NCBI GenBank assembly: GCA_038331135.1
Contig: JBBQOS010000046.1
Location: 1 to 6,305, forward strand
Reading direction: 5' to 3'
Source: UBA9337 sp038331135
GTDB lineage: Bacteria > Patescibacteriota > Minisyncoccia > Moranbacterales > UBA9337
Length of the DNA stretch: 6,305 nucleotides
Shown here: one piece after another, positions 1-5,062 of the stretch
How the letters are laid out: every line of letters starts with the position of its first letter
Position numbering within the stretch: position 1 is the first letter of the stretch
Program-made: the position numbers and the translations under genes
The notes under the pieces: generated by a model
The model's input: the letters and a program-made list of their open reading frames with translations, nothing else
Databases searched by the model: none
What the model was told of the DNA's origin: nothing

Positions 1-275
1 ACTGATTTTTGATCAATAGAAATAGCTGGACTTAATCCTTCAATATAATCTACATCAGGCTTATCCATCTGACCCAAAAATTGTCGTGCATAACTAGAAA
101 GACTTTCTAAATATCTTCTTTGTCCTTCGGCAAAAATGGTATCAAAAGCCAGGGTACTTTTTCCACTACCACTTAATCCTGTAAAAACTATTAATTTATT
201 TCGAGGAATTTCGAGATCCACATTTTTGAGATTGTGTTCTCTGGCTCCTTTTACAAAAATTCTATTTTCCATCAT
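1..275 (-). CDS. uvrA: UvrA, excinuclease ABC subunit A (5' end only, cut by window edge)
   Basis: This is the N-terminal 91 residues of the ATPase that, with UvrB, finds bulky DNA lesions in nucleotide excision repair. The translation shows the diagnostic start KGAREHNLKN (residues 9-18), the first Walker A GLSGSGKST (33-41), then AEGQRRYLESLSSYARQFLGQM and KPDVDYIEGLSPAISIDQK, all typical of UvrA. The rest lies beyond base 1. Two ATGs sit back to back (275 and 272), and either matches the usual UvrA start. An in-frame ATG at 320 would add 15 residues (MYIREDIKKLDAFKY), but it falls between a candidate -35 and -10, so I prefer 275. No clear Shine-Dalgarno is seen. It lies downstream of uvrB on the same strand, with a long non-coding gap between them. 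Confidence 0.95.
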   Translation of the reverse strand, partial: MMENRIFVKGAREHNLKNVDLEIPRNKLIVFTGLSGSGKSTLAFDTIFAEGQRRYLESLSSYARQFLGQMDKPDVDYIEGLSPAISIDQKS

Positions 276-297
276 ATATTTAAATGCATCTAATTTT

Positions 298-326
298 TTA
301 ATATCTTCACGTATGTACATATGTAA
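298..326 (-). promoter_or_regulatory. Candidate uvrA promoter
   Basis: On the minus strand, TTACAT (321-326) is followed after 17 bases by TATTAA (298-303). Each box matches four of six consensus bases. Transcription would begin near 291, leaving a leader of roughly 16 bases before the ATG at 275. The match is modest, so this is a candidate only. Confidence 0.35.
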
Positions 327-331
327 GTACG
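310..331. promoter_or_regulatory. Palindromic site over the candidate uvrA -35 box
   Basis: A perfect 10-base palindrome TACATATGTA (316-325) is flanked symmetrically by CGTA (310-313) and TACG (328-331), with two non-pairing bases on each side between core and flank. It covers the candidate uvrA -35 region, a typical operator position. The core resembles the ACATATGT centre of Gram-positive LexA (SOS) boxes, but the flanking GAAC/GTTC is not conserved. A repressor site is therefore inference. Confidence 0.4.
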
Positions 332-456
332 CGTTTTGTTTTTATGTTCTATTGTTTCAACCCAGGTCTTGTCTTTATGATGTTTAAGTTATCTCTAAAG
401 ATTATTCAAAAGAAGCTCTACCTAATCGGCAGACAGGAATCTCGAACAAACATTGG

Positions 457-580
457 GTCTTTGCGAGGAGGTACTCCGACGCGGCAATCTCTTGAGACAT
501 ATTTCCCAGATTTATTTTTTAGAGTTTTTATTTACGAGATTGCCACGTCGATTGTGATTACACAATCTCCTCGCAAAGAC
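457..580. repeat. Inverted-repeat element, two hairpin units (MITE-like or REP-like)
   Basis: The left unit (457-491) begins GTCTTTGCGAGGAG and ends CGACGCGGCAATCTC. The right unit (536-580) is its inverse, ending CTCCTCGCAAAGAC and starting GAGATTGCCACGTCG, so the 14-base outer arms are identical and the 15-base inner arms differ once. Each unit also folds on itself: TTGC/GCAA closes both, the left has GGAG-GTA-CTCC inside, and the right has GATTGTG-ATTA-CACAATC. An AT-rich 44-base centre separates them. I see no coding capacity or clear target duplication. From memory, TTGCGAGGAG...GCAATCTC palindromes are common intergenic repeats in many bacterial genomes. Confidence 0.85.
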
Positions 581-710
581 AGAATAGTATATCATTCTCA
601 AAATAATCCAAAAACTGCGTCTATATATATTATACTAGAATAGACAAAAAGTCACTACTTTGAAATGAGTATATTTAAAAACAAAAAGCAACCCAAGGAT
701 ATGAAGGCTT

Positions 711-758
711 AACCTCAGCTGCTCCCGAGGTTGAGACTCTATTCCCACCTCTTTTTTT
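711..758 (+). other. Pair of mutually exclusive small hairpins followed by a T-run
   Basis: AACCTC (711-716) can pair with GAGGTT (727-732). Alternatively GAGGT (727-731) can pair with ACCTC (747-751), which is directly followed by seven Ts (752-758). This gives a crude terminator/antiterminator layout on the plus strand. No promoter or downstream plus-strand gene is visible, and the stems are only five to six pairs. The minus strand also folds and ends in T-rich DNA near 680-690. Function is unknown. Confidence 0.25.
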
Positions 759-833
759 AAAAAATTATTAGTCATTCAAACGCACTTGTAATATTTGACT
801 AACTTTAAATATAAAATCATTAAAATTGAATAC

Positions 834-852
834 TTCAATATTAAATATTGAA
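834..852. repeat. Perfect 9-bp-arm palindrome in ATTGAAT-rich tract
   Basis: TTCAATATT (834-842) and AATATTGAA (844-852) are exact reverse complements around a single A. The neighbourhood repeats ATTGAAT at 825, 847 and 872. It is purely A/T-driven sequence apart from the single C/G pair per arm, so it could be an intergenic low-complexity tract rather than a protein site. Confidence 0.5.
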
Positions 853-891
853 TGAAGATTGAGAATTGGTTATTGAATATTGGTGCTAGAG

Positions 892-933
892 AACCCCCTC
901 CCAGCCTCCTCCTTGCACACAAGAGGGGGGGGG
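892..933. repeat. C/G-rich dispersed palindromic repeat, copy 1, abutting uvrB 3' end
   Basis: It starts AACCCCCTC, has CCTCCTTG (907-914) facing CAAGAGG across a four-base loop, and ends in a run of nine Gs (925-933). It is clearly related to the inverted copy at 5793-5837. The match includes AACCCCCTC, the ACAAGAGGG block and the closing GGGGAA. It lies eight bases past the uvrB stop, so the hairpin may serve as the uvrB transcript end, though no T-run follows it. Confidence 0.75.
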
Positions 934-940
934 AATGAGG

Positions 941-2896
941 TTACTTAGCTATTTTTCTCAATTCATAAATCTCATCCCGTATTATGCTCGCTTTTTCAAA
1001 TTCCAAATTTTTGGCTGCCTCTTTCATTTCTTTTTCTTTTTGTTTGATGTAACCATTGATATCTTCCAAGGTTTCTAGTCTGACAAATTCACTGGACAAT
1101 ACTGGATTAATTTCATGGTCAACAATTGATTGAATTTTTTTCTTAATCGTTTTGGGAGTGATATGATGTTTTTTATTATACGCCGCTTGAATTGTGCGTC
1201 TTCTTTCAGTTTCTCGAATGGCTCTTTCCATTGAACCGGTAATATTATCAGCGTAAAGAATCACTCGTCCATTTACATTTCTCGCCGCTCGACCGATAGT
1301 TTGGATCAGAGATGTCTCACTGCGCAAAAATCCTTCTTTATCGGCATCAAAAATGGCTACCAACGAAACTTCCGGTAAATCCAAACCTTCTCGCAAAAGA
1401 TTTACTCCTACCAACACATCAAATTTTCCCCTGCGTAAATCTTCTAACGTTTTAATTCTGTCTAAAGTATCTACGCCAGAATGTAAATAATTGGATTTTA
1501 TTTTATTTTCCTTGAGAAATTCCGCCAAATTTTCGGATTGTTTTTTGGTCAAAGTAGTAATAAGAACTCTCTCTCCGCGTGCAGAAACTTTTTTAATTTC
1601 TTCCAGTACATCTTTGACTTGAGTTTTAGCGCTTCTGACAATTAATTCTGGGTCAATTAAACCGGTTGGGCGAATAATTTGCTCAACAATCGTAGGCGCA
1701 TTAGCTTTTTCAAATTTAGACGGCGTAGCGCTAACTAAAATTGCTTGTTTAACCTTACTTTCAAATTCAGCAAACTTTAATGGTCTATTATCTAAAGCAC
1801 TCGGAAGTCGAAAACCGTTCTCTACCAAATTTTCTTTGCGAGATCTATCGCCAAAGTACATCCCACCAATTTGCGGAATAGTCACATGCGACTCATCAAC
1901 CACCAGAAGAAAATCATCTCCGAAATAATCTATTAAAGTATAAGGCGATTCCCCTGCTTTTCGCTCGCTCAAATAACGCGAATAATTTTCTATCCCACTA
2001 CAATACCCCACTTCTCGAATCATTTCGATATCATATTTAGTTCTTTTTCCAATTCTTTGAGCTTCCAAAATATTTCCTTTCTTTTGAAAATAAGCCACTC
2101 TTTTTTTCATCTCATTTTCTATGTCTTTTAAGACTCCCTCCATTATTTCTTCTGGCATCACAAAATGTTTAGCCGGGAAAACCATCACCTTTTCCAAATT
2201 GCTTAGCTTATCATGCGTAAGCATATCTCTTTCAGAAATAGATTCTATTCTATTATCAGCTAATTCAATTCTTATTATCACTTCTCTACCGGGAGAAACA
2301 ATCTCAATCGTATCACCAATCGCTCGAAATTTTCCACGTTCAAGAATATCGCTACGCATATAATACATCCCAATTAATTCTTTGACGATTTCTTTTCTTG
2401 TTTTTTTGTCTCCTTTTTTTAAAGTCAGAGTGATTTCTTCGTAACGAGCTGGGCTACCCAAACCATAAATACAAGACACACTAGCCACGATAATTACATC
2501 TTTGCGTGATAAAACCGAGGCCGTGGCGCTATGGCGGAGCTTATCAATTTCATCGTTAATCTGAGTTTCTTTTTCGATGTAAGTATCAGTTGAGCTAATA
2601 TAAGCTTCGGGCTGATAATAATCATAATAAGAAACGAAATATTCAACTGCATTGTTGGGGAAGAAAGCCCGAAATTCTTGAGTCAATTGCGCCGCCAAAG
2701 TTTTATTGGGTGCAATTACCAAAGTCGGCTTTTGAATTCTTTCAATCAAATTAGCAATAGTAAAAGTTTTACCACTTCCCGTCACACCCAAAAGAGTTTG
2801 GTATTTTTTTCCAGCATTAACACCCTCAGTCAACTTTTCAATCGCTTGAGGTTGATCACCGGCCGGTTTAAATTTTGAATTTATTTTAAATTTCAT
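941..2896 (-). CDS. uvrB: UvrB, excinuclease ABC subunit B
   Basis: A complete 651-residue UvrB, close to the usual 650-680. UvrB is loaded by UvrA at damaged DNA, verifies the lesion and recruits the UvrC nuclease. The motifs appear in order: GDQPQAI (13-19); Walker A GVTGSGKT (37-44); the damage-probing beta-hairpin around YYDYYQPEAYI (90-100); DESH motif II (334-337); SATPS (389-393); and helicase motif VI QTIGRAARN (532-540). The C-terminal UVR motif (about 611-649) contacts UvrC and UvrA. The frame stays open for 30 more codons upstream (ATG at 2986), but that ATG lies inside a good -35 box, and homologues start at FKINSKFKPAGDQPQ, so 2896 is chosen. I see no strong Shine-Dalgarno. No essential motif is missing. 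Confidence 0.97.
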   Translation of the reverse strand: MKFKINSKFKPAGDQPQAIEKLTEGVNAGKKYQTLLGVTGSGKTFTIANLIERIQKPTLVIAPNKTLAAQLTQEFRAFFPNNAVEYFVSYYDYYQPEAYISSTDTYIEKETQINDEIDKLRHSATASVLSRKDVIIVASVSCIYGLGSPARYEEITLTLKKGDKKTRKEIVKELIGMYYMRSDILERGKFRAIGDTIEIVSPGREVIIRIELADNRIESISERDMLTHDKLSNLEKVMVFPAKHFVMPEEIMEGVLKDIENEMKKRVAYFQKKGNILEAQRIGKRTKYDIEMIREVGYCSGIENYSRYLSERKAGESPYTLIDYFGDDFLLVVDESHVTIPQIGGMYFGDRSRKENLVENGFRLPSALDNRPLKFAEFESKVKQAILVSATPSKFEKANAPTIVEQIIRPTGLIDPELIVRSAKTQVKDVLEEIKKVSARGERVLITTLTKKQSENLAEFLKENKIKSNYLHSGVDTLDRIKTLEDLRRGKFDVLVGVNLLREGLDLPEVSLVAIFDADKEGFLRSETSLIQTIGRAARNVNGRVILYADNITGSMERAIRETERRRTIQAAYNKKHHITPKTIKKKIQSIVDHEINPVLSSEFVRLETLEDINGYIKQKEKEMKEAAKNLEFEKASIIRDEIYELRKIAK

Positions 2897-2957
2897 AACT
2901 TTGATATAATTTGAATGTTTCAAAAGAATAGCATGATTTAGTACATAACTCAATATT

Positions 2958-2986
2958 ATTTTAACGGATAAGCAGTCATCTGTCAT
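2958..2986 (-). promoter_or_regulatory. Candidate uvrB promoter
   Basis: On the minus strand, ATGACA (2981-2986) lies 17 bases before TAAAAT (2958-2963). Each box matches five of six consensus bases. Predicted initiation near 2951 gives a leader of about 55 bases to the ATG at 2896. A weaker alternative inside the leader is TTGAGT with an extended TGCTATTCT -10 (about 2923-2954). Just downstream of the predicted start, TTATGTACTAA shares TATGTAC with the palindromic site near uvrA. Confidence 0.6.
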
Positions 2987-3010
2987 TAGAGTAACCAGCC
3001 ATCTTAAAAT

Positions 3011-3040
3011 AAAAAAAATCCGCCCAAGGCGGATTTTTTT
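3011..3040. terminator. Rho-independent terminator, usable in both directions
   Basis: A perfect six-pair stem TCCGCC (3019-3024) / GGCGGA (3028-3033) has a three-base CAA loop and is flanked by eight As and seven Ts. On the minus strand it follows the YqjD-like gene by about 12 bases and ends that transcription unit before the uvrB promoter. The same TCCGCC...GGCGGA core recurs at 4832-4847 and 5658-5673. Confidence 0.92.
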
Positions 3041-3052
3041 ATTTGGAAAATA

Positions 3053-3304
3053 TTATTTCTTCTTCTTTCCGCTAGCCATAAACAATCCAGCGACTGTTCC
3101 CAAGGCTGCACCTATTCCAGCAGCTATTAAAGCAGCTTTTTCTGGATTTTTTTTGATGTAAGTCTCCACTTTTTTGGAAGTTACTTCCATTTCTTTTTGA
3201 ATCTTTTTTAGTTCTTTCATCGCAACGCCCTCCAGTTCCATTCCTTTTTTCTTAGCTTTAGTAATGTTTTCTTCCACTACTTTTTTTACTTCTTTTGCAT
3301 CCAT
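3053..3304 (-). CDS. Small tail-anchored protein, YqjD/ElaB (DUF883)-like
   Basis: The protein has 83 residues: a highly charged, helix-forming, probably coiled-coil segment (about 2-55, Lys/Glu-rich), then NPEKAA and a C-terminal hydrophobic helix (about 57-78) with a glycine pattern GIGAALGTVAG, ending in SGKKKK. This is the architecture of the DUF883/YqjD/ElaB proteins, whose C-terminal helix anchors them in the inner membrane and which in E. coli bind stationary-phase ribosomes. Similarity is at the level of layout, not a confident family match. The frame can also open from a TTG at 3340, but I prefer the ATG at 3304. It follows the two-helix membrane gene by 58 bases on the same strand and precedes a strong terminator, so the two probably form one unit. 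Confidence 0.8.
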   Translation of the reverse strand: MDAKEVKKVVEENITKAKKKGMELEGVAMKELKKIQKEMEVTSKKVETYIKKNPEKAALIAAGIGAALGTVAGLFMASGKKKK

Positions 3305-3318
3305 ATTATTTTTTTTTC

Positions 3319-3340
3319 TTGTTAACTCTTCAATTAACAA
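3319..3340. repeat. Seven-pair hairpin just upstream of the YqjD-like gene
   Basis: TTGTTAA (3319-3325) and TTAACAA (3334-3340) are exact complements around an eight-base loop. On the minus strand the hairpin sits about 15 bases before the ATG at 3304, and the purine-rich GAAGAG of its loop is the only vaguely ribosome-binding-site-like sequence there. It has no T-run on that strand, so it is not a terminator. Confidence 0.4.
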
Positions 3341-3362
3341 AAAATTTTAATTAATTATTTAA

Positions 3363-3653
3363 TTATTTTTTACTTAGCAAATAACCCGCACCCAATATCA
3401 GTATGCCCACTACTCCATATCCCACCCAGCTTGCTTCTTCAATGAAAAATGTATTTATGTACAAAGAAAGACAAACTAGCACAAAAATTAATCCCACTAA
3501 CACCATCAAGGCGCCCAAAGTTCTACGCTTTATATCATTAAACCAATCTTGAACTTTGACAGAGATATTGTCAGTTGCTTTGGCTAAAATTCCAGCAACA
3601 AAAGTTTTGACTATAGCCTTCCAAGCACTACTATTTTCTTCTGTTGTTTTCAT
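3363..3653 (-). CDS. Small two-helix membrane protein, YqjE / holin superfamily III-like
   Basis: A 96-residue protein with a soluble, amphipathic N-terminus (about 1-43), a first membrane helix (about 46-69, ALMVLVGLIFVLVCLSLYI), a short acidic loop (FFIEEAS) and a second helix (about 76-94, glycine-rich) ending in SKK. This resembles YqjE and the Phage_holin_3_6 type of small membrane proteins, many of which are chromosomal and unrelated to lysis. Family assignment is by topology and by its YqjD-like neighbour, so it is tentative. No lysin or phage gene is near, which argues against a real holin. It has its own promoter (3684-3712) and no evident Shine-Dalgarno before the ATG at 3653. Confidence 0.8.
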   Translation of the reverse strand: MKTTEENSSAWKAIVKTFVAGILAKATDNISVKVQDWFNDIKRRTLGALMVLVGLIFVLVCLSLYINTFFIEEASWVGYGVVGILILGAGYLLSKK

Positions 3654-3683
3654 TTTTTTAAATGTTAATATTTATCTACTTAA

Positions 3684-3712
3684 ATTATACCATCTATTTA
3701 AATTATATTCAA
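3684..3712 (-). promoter_or_regulatory. Extended -10 promoter of the YqjE/YqjD-like unit
   Basis: On the minus strand, TTGAAT (3707-3712) and a consensus TATAAT (3684-3689) are separated by 17 bases, with TGG just before the -10 (extended -10). The -35 hexamer contains the gldA TGA stop (3709-3711), so the promoter overlaps the end of the upstream gene. Initiation near 3677 gives a short leader of about 25 bases. Confidence 0.85.
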
Positions 3713-4821
3713 CAATTACATTTACACTCATTATTCTTTCTGGCCCTACCATAAGCATCAGCTGCTTTAATAGCTGCCAAAACTACTTCGGGAGTAATTG
3801 GCACCAATTCGTTGTAAATTGTTTCTCCGTCAGCACAAGCTCTTTGAGCCACTTTCATCAAATCCTCATCAGTTGGATTAGTTAGTCCCACTTGCTCTAA
3901 AGTTGTAGGAAGTCCCACTGATTCACAAAAATCATAAATACCATCGATAAAATCAGAATCTTTATCTGTTAAAAATAATGAGGCTACTACTCCGATGGAA
4001 ACTTTTTCTCCATGATAGTAAGCATGAGTTGGCTCAAGCATAGTTAAGCCATTGTGAATAGCATGGCAAGAAGCAATTCCCCCACTTTCAAATCCAAGTC
4101 CACTCAAAAGCGTATTGGCCTCAATAACTTTTTCTAGGGCTGGTGTCACCACCTTGTTTTCGTTAGAAACTTTAGCAATTACTCCATACTCAAACAAAGT
4201 ATCAAAGCATAGTTTAGCTAAAGCATAAGCGGTCATCGTTCCCTTGCCCGCAGCAAAATTATCAGCATACTTTATCTGACATGATCTAGCTTCTAGCCAA
4301 GTGGCTAGAGCGTCTCCCATCCCAGAAACCAAAAATCTCACTGGAGCATTGGCAATAATTTCTGTATCTACTAAGACAACATTGGGGTTAGCTGGCAAAA
4401 ATAAATATCTATCTACTATTCCCTCATCAGTATAAATAACTGAAAGTGCACTACAGGGTGCATCCGTAGAAGCGATTGTGGGCACAATAATTACAGGCAA
4501 TTTTAATTCAAAAGCCGCAGCTTTGGCTGTATCAATAGCTTTTCCTCCTCCAATAGCCACAATTACATCACTTTTATTTTCTTTTACAATTTTAATATTT
4601 CTTTGAATCTCTTTATCACAACATTCCCCATTAAATTTTTCAAATTGAATAGTAATTTCCTTTTCAATTCCTGCTTTATATTTAGGAATAATTGAGTCTA
4701 ACGCAAAAGCATCGCAAACAGCAAAAGCTGTCTTTCCAAATTTTTCTACTTCTTTGGGCAAATTAGCCAATGCCCCGGCTCCTTGGACATATCGTCCAGG
4801 AAAAATGCTAGTTTGTATCAT
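3709..4821 (-). CDS. gldA: Glycerol dehydrogenase (iron/zinc-type, NAD-dependent)
   Basis: A 370-residue member of the iron/group III alcohol dehydrogenase fold, closest by eye to GldA, which oxidises glycerol to dihydroxyacetone with NAD+ in the cytosol. Visible GldA signatures are FPGRYVQGA (7-15), the NAD-binding loop IGGGKAIDTAK (90-100), PTIASTDAPCSALSVIYTDEG (114-134), NPNVVLVDT (146-153), and metal ligands Asp170 (GMGDALATW), His253 (ASCHAIHNG) and His270 (YYHGEKV), all in the expected order and spacing. The frame is open to a TTG at 4839 (six residues more). The ATG at 4821 fits homologues and has GGTGG upstream. The C-terminal tail ECKCNC is Cys-rich and unusual for GldA. No terminator follows, so read-through into the YqjE-like gene 55 bases on is possible. 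Confidence 0.95.
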   Translation of the reverse strand: MIQTSIFPGRYVQGAGALANLPKEVEKFGKTAFAVCDAFALDSIIPKYKAGIEKEITIQFEKFNGECCDKEIQRNIKIVKENKSDVIVAIGGGKAIDTAKAAAFELKLPVIIVPTIASTDAPCSALSVIYTDEGIVDRYLFLPANPNVVLVDTEIIANAPVRFLVSGMGDALATWLEARSCQIKYADNFAAGKGTMTAYALAKLCFDTLFEYGVIAKVSNENKVVTPALEKVIEANTLLSGLGFESGGIASCHAIHNGLTMLEPTHAYYHGEKVSIGVVASLFLTDKDSDFIDGIYDFCESVGLPTTLEQVGLTNPTDEDLMKVAQRACADGETIYNELVPITPEVVLAAIKAADAYGRARKNNECKCNC

Positions 4822-4831
4822 TTTTGTTTTT

Positions 4832-4847
4832 TCCACCAAAAGGCGGA
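4832..4847 (-). promoter_or_regulatory. Hairpin burying the likely gldA ribosome-binding site
   Basis: On the minus strand, TCCGCC-TTTT-GGTGGA forms six pairs (one G-U) around a four-base loop. The 3' arm contains GGTGG, the only plausible Shine-Dalgarno before the gldA ATG at 4821 (about 11 bases away). If formed, it would hide that site from the ribosome. It belongs to the TCCGCC...GGCGGA hairpin family also seen at 3019-3033 and 5658-5673, so it may instead be an inserted repeat. Confidence 0.55.
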
Positions 4848-4861
4848 TTAATTATTATTTA

Positions 4862-4877
4862 TTCGTTCGCAAACGAA
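4862..4877. other. TTCGTT/AACGAA stem-loop in the gldA leader
   Basis: TTCGTT (4862-4867) pairs perfectly with AACGAA (4872-4877) around a four-base loop. It sits between the terminator-like stem and the ribosome-binding-site hairpin of the gldA leader. No T-run follows. Confidence 0.5.
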
Positions 4878-4881
4878 AATA

Positions 4882-4914
4882 AAAAACGGGGCCTTTTATG
4901 GCGCACCCGTTTTT
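4882..4914 (-). terminator. Terminator-like hairpin at the 5' end of the gldA transcript
   Basis: On the minus strand, AAAAACGGG (4914-4906), an unpaired three-base bulge, GCC (4902-4900), a six-base loop, GGC (4893-4891) and CCCGTTTTT (4890-4882) form a long stem ending in six Ts. It is also symmetrical enough to work on the plus strand. It lies only about five bases after the predicted gldA transcription start, so it could attenuate gldA, end a tiny RNA, or stop read-through from the FKBP gene upstream. Confidence 0.8.
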
Positions 4915-4925
4915 CCAACTTTTTA

Positions 4926-4954
4926 AGTATAGCATATTTTTTGACTACTGTCAA
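4926..4954 (-). promoter_or_regulatory. Strong promoter upstream of gldA
   Basis: On the minus strand, a perfect TTGACA (4949-4954) and TATACT (4926-4931) are separated by exactly 17 bases, with TGC directly before the -10 (extended -10). This is the best promoter in the window. Initiation near 4919 gives a leader of about 98 bases to the ATG at 4821. Its -35 box is embedded in the palindrome at 4936-4959. Confidence 0.9.
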
Positions 4955-4959
4955 AAAAT
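4936..4959. promoter_or_regulatory. Perfect palindrome over the gldA -35 box (candidate operator)
   Basis: Ten-base arms, ATTTTTTGAC (4936-4945) and its exact complement (4950-4959), surround a central TACT. The TTGACA -35 box lies in the right-hand half. Position and symmetry are what one expects of a dimeric repressor site. The arms are partly A/T runs, so only the GAC/GTC part is informative. Confidence 0.55.
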
Positions 4960-4965
4960 TAAATT

Positions 4966-5060
4966 GGTAAATTGTTTCAATGACTGATGGCTTTTGACTT
5001 AATGACTTAAATATTTTTTCAAATATTAAATCATTCAAAATTGATTCAAAATTTAAAATT
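4966..5060. repeat. Low-complexity TTGAAT/ATTTAAA tract after the FKBP gene
   Basis: Degenerate A/T-rich words such as TTGAATCAATTTTGAATGATT (minus-strand reading, split across 5031-5053) and paired GACTTAAT/GACTTAAA near 4996-5010 fill the gap. It resembles the ATTGAAT-rich tract at 817-885. I see no gene or clear terminator, although AATATTT...AAATATT can form a weak hairpin. Confidence 0.4.
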
Positions 5061-5062
5061 TC

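Larger units (their letters stand above)
276..940. other. Gene-free uvrA-uvrB gap
   Basis: I see no credible gene in this 665-base stretch. The open frames on the plus strand have no family signature, are rich in unusual residues, and run through the inverted repeat at 457-580. The gap instead holds the palindromic uvrA site, the 457-580 element, the small hairpin region near 711-758, a perfect palindrome at 834-852, an ATTGAAT-rich tract and the C/G-rich repeat at 892-933. No terminator with a clean stem and T-run was found for uvrB other than the C/G-rich repeat, which lacks a T-run. Confidence 0.7.

Noticed and set aside
344..643. Open frame of about 99 codons on the plus strand (and another at 136-387)
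   Set aside because: The first runs through the inverted-repeat element and the second through the uvrA coding strand. Neither shows family signatures or sensible composition.
704..714. AAGGCTTAACC shared with 6091-6101
   Set aside because: An 11-base match is expected by chance several times in an A/T-rich window of this size, and the flanks do not align.
925..933. Run of nine Gs as a phase-variable tract
   Set aside because: It lies outside any reading frame, just beyond the uvrB stop, and within a dispersed repeat. Its exact length may also be a sequencing uncertainty.
2897..2986. Thirty-residue N-terminal extension of UvrB
   Set aside because: The upstream ATG is part of the ATGACA -35 box, the extension has no UvrB similarity, and the ATG at 2896 matches the family start.
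3363..3653. Phage holin, implying a prophage remnant
   Set aside because: No lysin, structural or integrase gene is nearby. Chromosomal YqjE-like proteins have the same topology and fit the YqjD-like neighbour better.
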